Source of the DNA: Microbacterium azadirachtae
GTDB lineage: Bacteria; Actinomycetota; Actinomycetes; Actinomycetales; Microbacteriaceae
NCBI RefSeq assembly: GCF_000956505.1
Contig: NZ_JYIX01000040.1
Location: 310,001 to 374,000, forward strand
DNA length: 64,000 nt
Direction of reading: 5' to 3'
The stretch's first letter is position 1; the number at the start of each line of letters is the position of its first letter. Below the pieces are notes generated by a model that saw only the letters and a list, made by a program, of their open reading frames with translations, was not told the origin of the DNA and did no database searches. The translations under genes were made by a program, and so were the position numbers. Positions 51,535 to 61,688 of the stretch are shown here, piece by piece.

Positions 51535-52139
51535 CCGCTTCGATCAGCGCCGACGAGCGCTACCTCGCCGCCGCTGCGGCCGGCGACCTGGACGGCGTCC
51601 GCACCGCCCTCGCCGGCGGCGCCGACCGCAACGCCGTGGACCGCGAAGAGGCCACCGCCATCCTGCACGCCGCGCGCGGCGGCCACCTCGACGTGGTGCG
51701 CGCCCTCATCGCCGAGGGCGTCGACATCGACGCCCAGGATCAGACCTGCTCGAACCCGTTCCTGTTCGGCTGCATCACCGACGACCTCGCGCTCGTGCGG
51801 ACCATGTTCGAGGCCGGAGCCGACCTCAAGCGCCTCACGCGCATGGGCGGAAACGGACTCACCCCCTCAGCGGAGAAGGGGCACCTCGAGGTCGTCCGGT
51901 ACCTCCTGGAGAACACGCGCATCAACGTCAACCTCACCAACAACCTGGGCTGGACCGCGCTGATCGAGACGATCATCCTCGGCGACGGCGGGCCGGTGCG
52001 CCAGCAGATCGTCGAGCTCCTGCTCGCGCACGGCGCCAAACCAGGCATGCCCGACCCGTGGGGAACGTCCCCCGCCGACCTGGCCCGCGAGCGCGGATAC
52101 GACGAGATCGTCGCCATCCTCGAGCGCCACCAGGCCTGA
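51531..52139 (+). CDS. Ankyrin-repeat protein within carbamoyltransferase operon
   Basis: A 202-residue soluble protein made almost wholly of ankyrin repeats, about six units: residues 8-37, 40-70, 73-104, 108-138, 139-175 and a capping 178-202. Typical pieces are AARGGHLDVVRALIAEGVDI and AEKGHLEVVRYLL. There is no signal peptide. ATG 51531 overlaps the permease stop and fdrA begins 19 bases downstream, so its co-expression is certain. Ankyrin proteins bind other proteins; a scaffold or assembly role for the AllFGH complex or permease is a guess. Confidence 0.9.
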   Translation: MTASISADERYLAAAAAGDLDGVRTALAGGADRNAVDREEATAILHAARGGHLDVVRALIAEGVDIDAQDQTCSNPFLFGCITDDLALVRTMFEAGADLKRLTRMGGNGLTPSAEKGHLEVVRYLLENTRINVNLTNNLGWTALIETIILGDGGPVRQQIVELLLAHGAKPGMPDPWGTSPADLARERGYDEIVAILERHQA

Positions 52140-52158
52140 GACCCCCGAAAGGAACACG

Positions 52159-53709
52159 ATGACCCGGCACATCGAGATCAGGAAGAACACGTACCTCGAC
52201 TCCGTCTCGCTCATGTCGATGAGCACCAGGGCGAATGCGGTCGACGGCGTCAGCCAGGCCCTGCTCGGCATGGCGACGCCGATGAACAAGGAGGTCCTCC
52301 TCAACGTCGGCGTGCAGGACGCCGCGATCGACGAGGCCAGGCCGAGCGATCTGATGATCGTGATCGACGCCTCGGACGACACCATCGCCGCGGCGATCGA
52401 GGCGGTCGACGACATCCTCGCCCGCAAGGACAAGGGCACCGCCGGCGCCGCCGAGGTGCGCTACCGCACTCTGGACGGCGCGTTCGCGGAGGTCCCTGAC
52501 AGCGACCTCGTGCTCATCTCGGTGAACGGCGCTTTCGCGGCCCGCGAGGCGCGCAAGGCGCTGAACGCCGGCAAGCACGTCATGATCTTCTCCGACAACG
52601 TGTCCGTGGAGGACGAGCTGGCCCTCAAGACGCTCGCGCACGACAAGGGCCTGCTCGTGATGGGCCCGGACTGCGGCACCGCCATCATCAACGGCACCGG
52701 CCTCGCCTTCGCGAACGCCGTCCGTCGCGGCTCCATCGGCATCGTCGGCGCCTCCGGCACCGGCAGCCAGGAGCTGAGCGTGCGGATCCACGACTTCGGC
52801 GGCGGCGTCTCGCAGCTGATCGGCACGGGCGGTCGCGACCTCAGCACCGAGATCGGCGGCATCTCGATGATCGACGGCATCGCCGCGCTCGACGCGGATC
52901 CGGAGACAGCGGTGATCGTCGTCGTCTCCAAGCCCCCGGCAGAGGAGGTCGCCGACAAGGTGCTCGCCGCCGCCGGCGCCGCGTCGAAGCCGGTCGTCGT
53001 CACCTTCCTCGGATCCACTCGCACCGAGAGCGGCTACGAGAACGTGACGCTCGTCTCCGGCACCAAGCCGACCGCGATCGCGGCGGTGGTCGCGAGCGGC
53101 ATCGACGAGTCCGCGCTCGACACGCATCCGCTGAACCTCCCGCTGATCGCGGAGGTGCGCGCGAAGCTCGCCCCCGAGCAGGCCTATGTGCGCGGGCTGT
53201 TCTGCGGCGGCACGCTGTGCGACGAGGCGATGTTCGCGGCGCTCGCGACCTCCGACGACGTGTACTCCAACATCCAGAAGGACCCGGCGCGCGTCATCGG
53301 CGCGAGGGACGTCTCCCGCGCGCACACCTTCCTCGACATGGGCGACGACGACTTCACCAACGGCCGTCCGCACCCGATGATCGATCCGACCCTGCGCCTG
53401 CAGCGGCTGGTCCAGGAGGCCGACGATCCCACCGTGGGCGTGATCGCGATGGACTTCATCCTCGGCTTCGGCTCGCACGAGGATCCGGTGGGGGTCACGA
53501 TCCCGGCGATCCAGGAGGCCAAGGCGAAGGCCGCGGCGCGCGGGCAGCACCTGGAGGTCCTCGGCTACGTGCTCGGCACCGACCTCGACAGCCCGGCGAT
53601 CGCCGACCAGATCGCGAAGCTCGAGGCCGCGGGCGTGACCATCGCCTCCTCCTCCACCAACCTCGGGCTGCTGGCCCGCGAATTCGTCGCGAAGGGTGAC
53701 AACCGATGA
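52159..53709 (+). CDS. allF: FdrA/AllF, oxamate carbamoyltransferase subunit
   Basis: A 516-residue protein of the FdrA family, related to succinyl-CoA ligase subunits. GPDCGTAI (from residue 169) and GIVGASGTGSQE (from 194) form the nucleotide/phosphate-binding core, and a ligase-CoA-like C-terminal domain follows (FCGGTLCDEAMFAAL, IDPTLRLQRL). In E. coli FdrA is AllF of the oxamate carbamoyltransferase complex, which converts oxalurate plus phosphate to oxamate plus carbamoyl phosphate. GAAAGGAAC precedes ATG 52159; the stop overlaps allG (ATGA). Confidence 0.9.
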   Translation: MTRHIEIRKNTYLDSVSLMSMSTRANAVDGVSQALLGMATPMNKEVLLNVGVQDAAIDEARPSDLMIVIDASDDTIAAAIEAVDDILARKDKGTAGAAEVRYRTLDGAFAEVPDSDLVLISVNGAFAAREARKALNAGKHVMIFSDNVSVEDELALKTLAHDKGLLVMGPDCGTAIINGTGLAFANAVRRGSIGIVGASGTGSQELSVRIHDFGGGVSQLIGTGGRDLSTEIGGISMIDGIAALDADPETAVIVVVSKPPAEEVADKVLAAAGAASKPVVVTFLGSTRTESGYENVTLVSGTKPTAIAAVVASGIDESALDTHPLNLPLIAEVRAKLAPEQAYVRGLFCGGTLCDEAMFAALATSDDVYSNIQKDPARVIGARDVSRAHTFLDMGDDDFTNGRPHPMIDPTLRLQRLVQEADDPTVGVIAMDFILGFGSHEDPVGVTIPAIQEAKAKAAARGQHLEVLGYVLGTDLDSPAIADQIAKLEAAGVTIASSSTNLGLLAREFVAKGDNR

Positions 53710-55127
53710 GCGTCAACGAACTGTTCGGCTCCGCGCTGAAGCCGGTCAACCTCGGCCTCGACATGTTCGCCGAGGATCTCGCGGCGCAGGGCGTGAGCCC
53801 TGTTCTCATGGACTGGACCCCGCCCGGCGGCGGCGACCCCGAGGTCATCGCCGCACTCAGCACGCTCGAGGACCCGGCGATCGCCGCCAAGATCGACGCC
53901 GCCAACCAGGAGGCGCTGAGCCGCATCCTCGCCGCACAGCCGTTCCTGGAGGACTTCGGCCAGGCGATCGACGTCGTCCCAGGGATGACCGCGAAGACGA
54001 TCCTGCACGCCGGCCCGCCGATCGCCTTCGCCCGTATGTCCGGCCCGATGAAGGGCGCCGTCACGGGCGCCCTCGTCTTCGAGGGGCTCGCGAAGGACCT
54101 CGACGAGGCCTTCGAGCTGGCCGCCTCCGGCGAGATCACCTTCTCGCCCTGCCACGAGCACCAGTCGGTCGGCTCCATGGCGGGGGTCACGAGTGCCAGC
54201 ATGTGGGTGCACCAGGTGCGCAACCGCACGCACGGCAACCTCGCGTTCACGAACCTGTCCGAGCAGCTCTCCAAGATCCTGCGCTTCGGCGCCAACGACC
54301 AGTCGGTCATCGACCGTCTGAACTGGATGCGCGACGTGTTCGGCCCCGTGCTCTCCGGCGCCATGAAGCTCAACGCCGACGGCATCGATCTGCGACTCAT
54401 GCTCTCGCAGGCGCTGCACATGGGCGACGAGGCGCACAACCGCAACGTGGCCGGCACGACCCTGCTGATCCAGGCGCTCGCGCCCTACATCCTGGAGACC
54501 GACTTCACGACGAAGGAGAAGCGCGAGGTCTTCGACTTCGTCGCCTCGTCGGACTACTTCTCCGGCCCCACCTGGATGGTCACGGCGAAGGCGTCGCTGG
54601 ATGCCGCGAACGGCATCGAGAACTCCACGGTCGTGACCACGATGGCCCGCAACGGCGTCGACTTCGGCATCCGCGTCTCCGGCACCGGCGGCCAGTGGTT
54701 CACCGGACCCGCGCAGCAGGTCGTCGGCCCGATGTTCGCCGGCTACACCCCGGCCGACTCCGGCCTCGACATGGGCGACTCCGCGATCACGGAGACCTTC
54801 GGCATCGGCGGCTTCGCCATGGCCGCGGCGCCCGCGATCGTGGCCCTCGTCGGCGGCACCGTCGACGAGGCCATGGGCTACTCGCGCACCATGAACGCCA
54901 TCACGACCGGGAACAACCCGAACGTGACCATCCCGGCGCTCGACTTCATGGGCGTGCCCACCGGCATCGATGTGCGCAAGGTCATGGAGACCGGGATCCT
55001 CCCGATCATCAACACCGCGATCGCCCACAAGGATCCGGGCATCGGCATGATCGGCGCCGGCATCACCCACCCGCCCGTCGAGGCTTTCCAGCAGGCGCTC
55101 GTCGCGCTCGCGGGCCGCGTCGCCTGA
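53706..55127 (+). CDS. allG: DUF1116/AllG, oxamate carbamoyltransferase subunit
   Basis: A 473-residue DUF1116 protein (YlbE, renamed AllG in E. coli). Conserved stretches include MDWTPPGGGD near residue 36, ITFSPCHEHQSVGSMAGVTS near 149 with Cys and His residues that could serve catalysis or metal binding, and GDEAHNRNVAGTTLL near 240. Along with AllF and AllH it completes the three-subunit set. A perfect-stem terminator follows at 55138. Confidence 0.9.
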   Translation: MSVNELFGSALKPVNLGLDMFAEDLAAQGVSPVLMDWTPPGGGDPEVIAALSTLEDPAIAAKIDAANQEALSRILAAQPFLEDFGQAIDVVPGMTAKTILHAGPPIAFARMSGPMKGAVTGALVFEGLAKDLDEAFELAASGEITFSPCHEHQSVGSMAGVTSASMWVHQVRNRTHGNLAFTNLSEQLSKILRFGANDQSVIDRLNWMRDVFGPVLSGAMKLNADGIDLRLMLSQALHMGDEAHNRNVAGTTLLIQALAPYILETDFTTKEKREVFDFVASSDYFSGPTWMVTAKASLDAANGIENSTVVTTMARNGVDFGIRVSGTGGQWFTGPAQQVVGPMFAGYTPADSGLDMGDSAITETFGIGGFAMAAAPAIVALVGGTVDEAMGYSRTMNAITTGNNPNVTIPALDFMGVPTGIDVRKVMETGILPIINTAIAHKDPGIGMIGAGITHPPVEAFQQALVALAGRVA

Positions 55128-55137
55128 CCCCCTGACA

Positions 55138-55169
55138 GCCGGCGCGGGCGCCCGATCGCCCGCGCCGGC
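55138..55169 (+). terminator. Terminator after allG
   Basis: GCCGGCGCGGGCG (55138-55150) and its exact complement (55157-55169) form a 13-bp stem with a 6-nt loop, 11 bases after the allG stop. It suggests the allH-to-allG message ends here. Confidence 0.8.
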
Positions 55170-55252
55170 CACCATCCAGGCCCTGCGTCGTCCTCGCCGG
55201 TGCCCGCAGCCCCCACACCGCACGTGCGAGCGCATCGTGCCGACAGATATGG

Positions 55253-56749
55253 ATGACGATGTCCGCCACCCCCATCGATCCTGCCCTGGTGGATCCCGGC
55301 GCCGAGCGCGTCGCGGAGTATTCGCGGCGCGGCTACGCCGATGACGTGCTGCCGATCCGCCCTCAGGAGCGCACCTGGAGGACCACGCAGTTCCTCACCG
55401 TGTGGATGGGACCGATCCACAACATCCTGTCCTACTTCACGGTGGTCGGCTTCTTCGCGCTGGGCCTGTCCGCCTGGCAGGTCGTCGCGGCGATCATGAC
55501 GTCGGCGGTGATCGTCTCCCTCGGGTACGTCCTGAACGGGCAGGCGGCAGCGAAGTACGGCGTGCCGTTCGCGATGCAGCTGCGCGAGGCGTTCGGCCAC
55601 AAGGGCGCGCTCCTGCCCACCTGGATCCGCGGCATCATCGCGGGCGTCGTGTTCTTCGGCCTCACCACGGTGTCGGCGGCGAAGGCGTTCGACGTGGTCT
55701 TCACCACGATCTTCCCCGGATTCATGGACATCGGAGGCGGAGGGGACATCTTCGGGCTGCCGATCCCCACCGCCATCTCCTATCTGGTGACCTGGGTGAT
55801 CACGGTCACACTGTTCCTCGGCGGCCAGAAGTTCCTCGGACGGTTCAGCACCTGGGCCAACCCCGCGGTGTTCGTCCTCGTCGTCATCGCCGTCGTCCTC
55901 GCCGTCGTCAACGCGGGCGGCTTCGGTGACGTGTTCGCCTTCCAGGCCGTGCACACCGCGGTGACGCCGCTGATCTTCATCAGCTGCGTCTCCGCTCTGG
56001 TGTCGAACTGGGCGGGCCCGATCGTGAACACGGGCGACTACACCCGCAACGCCACGTCGATGAGGGCGCCGGCGATCGGCTTCCCGATCGGAGTGATCGG
56101 CTCCTACATCCTGTTCACCCTGGTGACCGTGTCGTTCATGGCTTCCCTGCAGGTCGCGACCCGCGGAGAGTTCGACATCAACAGCCCCGGCGTCTTCGTG
56201 CAGGCGATCAACTCGATCGGCAACCCGTTCGTCGTCGTGCTGCTCATCCTCGCCATGAACGTCGGGGCGATCGCGTTCTGCGTGTTCGGCAACATGCTGC
56301 CCGCGGGTCTACAGCTGACCGCGCAGCTGCCGAAGGTCTTCACGGTCACGCGCGCGGCGGTGCTCTCCGCGGTCCTCGGCACGCTGATGCTGCCGTGGGT
56401 CTTCCTGGAGAACACCGACGTGCTCTTCCTCTTCTACTCGTTCATCGGATCGATGTTCGGGCCGATCGCGGGCATCATGCTCGCCTCGTACTTCATCGAG
56501 GGCAGGAAGACGCTCGATCTGGACGGCATCTACGCCGACTACAAGGGCGGACAGAAGGGATCCCTGCCCGCGTACAACTGGCGCGCGGTGGGCCTGCTGA
56601 TCGTGAGCTTCGTCATCACGATGGCGGGCACCGTACTGAAGGACGTCGACGTCCTGGTGCAGATCAAGAACCTCGCGTTCTTCGCCGGTCTGTTCATCGG
56701 GTTCGTCGGGTACGCCCTGCTCACCCTGGCCGCCCGCCGGCGCGCCTGA
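55253..56749 (+). CDS. NCS1-family permease (allantoin/hydantoin/nucleobase type)
   Basis: A 498-residue transporter with about 12 helices from a different NCS1 branch than the CodB-like one upstream: longer N-terminus (RGYADDVLPIRPQERTWRTTQFLTVW split at residues about 26-51), WMGPIHNILSYF in helix 1, and NTGDYTRNATSM between helices. Branch members carry allantoin, hydantoins, uracil or purines with sodium or protons. ATG 55253 or 55259 may be the start; neither has a good ribosome-binding site. The deaminase gene follows by 19 bases. Confidence 0.88.
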   Translation: MTMSATPIDPALVDPGAERVAEYSRRGYADDVLPIRPQERTWRTTQFLTVWMGPIHNILSYFTVVGFFALGLSAWQVVAAIMTSAVIVSLGYVLNGQAAAKYGVPFAMQLREAFGHKGALLPTWIRGIIAGVVFFGLTTVSAAKAFDVVFTTIFPGFMDIGGGGDIFGLPIPTAISYLVTWVITVTLFLGGQKFLGRFSTWANPAVFVLVVIAVVLAVVNAGGFGDVFAFQAVHTAVTPLIFISCVSALVSNWAGPIVNTGDYTRNATSMRAPAIGFPIGVIGSYILFTLVTVSFMASLQVATRGEFDINSPGVFVQAINSIGNPFVVVLLILAMNVGAIAFCVFGNMLPAGLQLTAQLPKVFTVTRAAVLSAVLGTLMLPWVFLENTDVLFLFYSFIGSMFGPIAGIMLASYFIEGRKTLDLDGIYADYKGGQKGSLPAYNWRAVGLLIVSFVITMAGTVLKDVDVLVQIKNLAFFAGLFIGFVGYALLTLAARRRA

Positions 56750-56768
56750 TCCGGACGAAGGAGACCCC

Positions 56769-57257
56769 ATGACCCCCGCCACTCCCCCGGCCGACGTGCT
56801 GGACCGCTACTTCGCGCAGGCCGTCGAGGCGACCCTCGAAGGCCTGCGCGCCGGAGACGGCGGACCGTTCGGCGCCACGCTCGTCGATCCCGCCGGGCGG
56901 ATCGTCGTCGCCGTCGGCAACACCGTCCTCCGCGAGACGGATATCTCCGGCCACGCCGAGATGGTCGCGGTGCGCGAGGCGTGCACGAAGCTGGAAACCC
57001 TGGATCTGTCGGGCCACGTGATGTACGCGACGTGCGAGCCCTGCCCGATGTGCGTCGCCGTGATGATGTGGGCGGGGATCACCACCTGCTTCTACGCGTC
57101 GACCCGCGTCGACGCGGCCGACAACGGATTCAGCGATCTGCGCCTGCGCCGTTTCCTCGACGGCAGCGACACCTCGGCGCTCGACATGATCCACCTCGAG
57201 CGCGGCCGCGAGGACTGCGCCGGGATCTGGACGGAATTCCAGCGCCGGAACGCCTGA
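56769..57257 (+). CDS. Nucleoside/nucleobase deaminase (GuaD-like)
   Basis: A 162-residue zinc deaminase. GHAEM (His62, catalytic Glu64) and EPCPMC (Cys92, Cys95) are intact. The C-terminal region with DAADNGFSD matches guanine-deaminase-like members (GuaD) more than tRNA adenosine deaminases. It likely deaminates a purine, pterin or related ring in the cytosol. It is co-transcribed with the preceding permease and adjacent to the AllFGH genes, which suggests that the imported compound is first deaminated. GAAGGAGA precedes ATG 56769. Confidence 0.88.
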   Translation: MTPATPPADVLDRYFAQAVEATLEGLRAGDGGPFGATLVDPAGRIVVAVGNTVLRETDISGHAEMVAVREACTKLETLDLSGHVMYATCEPCPMCVAVMMWAGITTCFYASTRVDAADNGFSDLRLRRFLDGSDTSALDMIHLERGREDCAGIWTEFQRRNA

Positions 57258-57264
57258 CCGGCGG

Positions 57265-57307
57265 ACGAAGGAGGCCGGCACCCTGGACGGGTGCCGGCCT
57301 CCTTCGT
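57265..57307. terminator. Strong bidirectional terminator
   Basis: A perfect 19-bp inverted repeat (ACGAAGGAGGCCGGCACCC at 57265-57283, complement at 57289-57307) with a 5-nt loop lies between the deaminase stop and the convergent secA stop. It should end both messages. Confidence 0.9.
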
Positions 57308-57325
57308 GTCCCTGGATGCGGGGAG

Positions 57326-60127
<2,802 letters not shown>

Positions 60128-60296
60128 GGATTCCATCTCCCTAGGGGTCTGACCCGCGCGCGACGCGCGCACGGCATACGGACCCATGTTACCGGGCCGT
60201 GACCTGTCGATCCCCTGCACCGGGTCGGTGGATCCGATCCGAGGCCCGGTCGCCGCCCCCGGGGCTGCGACACACCGCGCGGCGGAGGCAGACGGA

Positions 60297-60326
60297 TGTT
60301 TCCGAGTATGCATATACTCGGAAACA
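60297..60326. promoter_or_regulatory. 30-bp palindromic operator, probable PadR site
   Basis: Perfect 13-bp arms, TGTTTCCGAGTAT at 60297-60309 and its complement at 60314-60326, flank GCAT. The sequence TATACT (60313-60318) inside the right arm could be the -10 of the padR operon, so a bound dimer would block it. It lies 22 bases before the padR start. Confidence 0.75.
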
Positions 60327-60348
60327 GATTCCGGGAAAGGAAATACCG

Positions 60349-60975
60349 ATGTCCGTTCGCCAGAGCCTCCTCGCCATCCTCGATCAGGGTCCCTGCTACG
60401 GGTACCAGCTGCGCGCCGAGTTCGATCGCCGCACCGGCTCGACCTGGCCGCTCAACGTCGGCCAGATCTACAACACGCTCGAGCGCCTGGAGCGCGATGG
60501 GCTCGTCGAGCGCGGCGACGCCGACGACCAGGGGCACGTGTACTGGGCGATCACGCCGGCCGGATCCGTCGAAGTCTCCGGCTGGCTCTCCTCCACTGTC
60601 GAGCGCGGCACCGGCACGCGCGACGAGCTCGCCATCAAGCTCGCGGTCGCCGCGACCCTGCCCGGCGTCGATGTGACGGCCGTCATCCAGTCGCAGCGCA
60701 AGGCCTCACTCGCGCAGCTGCAGGAACTGCAGCGCACGAAGTACGCCGGCCCCCAGCCGGACAGCCCGCAGGAGCTGGCCTGGACGCTCGTGATCGACAA
60801 CATGATCTTCCAGGCGGAGGCGGAGGTGCGCTGGCTCGATCACACCGAGCAGCGCCTCGCACAGCACCCCCGGCACGCGCTGGAGCTCGAGCTCTCCACG
60901 GAGCATCCCAAGCGCGGAAGGCCCTCCGCCCGGTCCCTCAGCGCGCAAGCGACCTCGGGGAGCGCGGACGCATGA
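60349..60975 (+). CDS. PadR-family transcriptional regulator
   Basis: A 208-residue regulator. The N-terminal winged helix ([20 protein letters not shown], then [20 protein letters not shown]) is typical of PadR, and the C-terminal part (about residues 100-175) is the Vir/PadR_C dimerisation helix bundle. ATG 60349 has AAAGGA upstream. It is the first gene of an operon with an ABC ATPase and FtsX-type permease, a common layout in which PadR represses an efflux or stress pump. The palindrome at 60297-60326 is its likely autoregulatory site. Confidence 0.92.
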   Translation: MSVRQSLLAILDQGPCYGYQLRAEFDRRTGSTWPLNVGQIYNTLERLERDGLVERGDADDQGHVYWAITPAGSVEVSGWLSSTVERGTGTRDELAIKLAVAATLPGVDVTAVIQSQRKASLAQLQELQRTKYAGPQPDSPQELAWTLVIDNMIFQAEAEVRWLDHTEQRLAQHPRHALELELSTEHPKRGRPSARSLSAQATSGSADA

Positions 60976-61688
60976 CCGCCCCGGTGCTGCAGCTCATCGG
61001 CGTGTCGCAGCAGTACGGACAGGGTGCCACCTCTGTCAGCGCCCTCTCCGGCGTGGATCTCACGGTGTCCTCCGGCGAGCTGGTCGCCGTCATGGGGGCC
61101 TCCGGATCCGGCAAGTCGACGCTGCTCGCGATCGCCGGCGGGCTGCAGACGCCGACGGCGGGCGAGGTGATCGTCGAGGACACCTACCTCAGCTCGGCGA
61201 CCTCGCAGGAGGTCGCGGCCCTCCGGCGCCGCTCGCTGGGATTCGTCTTCCAGGACTACAACCTCATCCCCACGCTCACCGCGATGGAGAACGTCACCCT
61301 GCCCCTCGAGCTGGACGGGATCTCGGGCAGGGCGGCACGGCGAGCCGCCCACGACGCCCTCGCCGCGGTGGGTCTCGACGTCAAGGCGTCCTCCTACCCC
61401 GACGACCTCTCCGGCGGTCAGCAGCAGCGCGTCGCGATCGCCCGCGCGATCGTCGGCGGGCGACGGCTGATCCTCGCCGATGAGCCCACGGGCGCCTTGG
61501 ACTCCGTGACAGGGGAGGCCGTGCTGCGCGTGCTGCGCGAGCGCGTCGACGGCGGCGCAGCCGGGATCCTGGTCACGCACGAGGCGCGGCACGCGGCCTG
61601 GGCGGACCGGATCGTCTTCCTCCGCGACGGACGGATCATCGATCAGACCCGGCGCGACGACGCCGCCGATCTGCTGGTGGTGCCGTGA
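60972..61688 (+). CDS. ABC transporter ATPase (MacB/LolD type)
   Basis: A 238-residue ATPase. Walker A GASGSGKST (residues 42-50), Q-loop FVFQDYNLIPTLT, signature LSGGQQQR and Walker B LILADEPTGALD are present; NLIPTLTAMENV and DEPTGALDS are hallmarks of the MacB/LolD/FtsE group. It powers the FtsX-type permease encoded next. ATG 60972 overlaps the padR stop, and the permease GTG overlaps its own stop. Confidence 0.94.
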   Translation: MTAPVLQLIGVSQQYGQGATSVSALSGVDLTVSSGELVAVMGASGSGKSTLLAIAGGLQTPTAGEVIVEDTYLSSATSQEVAALRRRSLGFVFQDYNLIPTLTAMENVTLPLELDGISGRAARRAAHDALAAVGLDVKASSYPDDLSGGQQQRVAIARAIVGGRRLILADEPTGALDSVTGEAVLRVLRERVDGGAAGILVTHEARHAAWADRIVFLRDGRIIDQTRRDDAADLLVVP

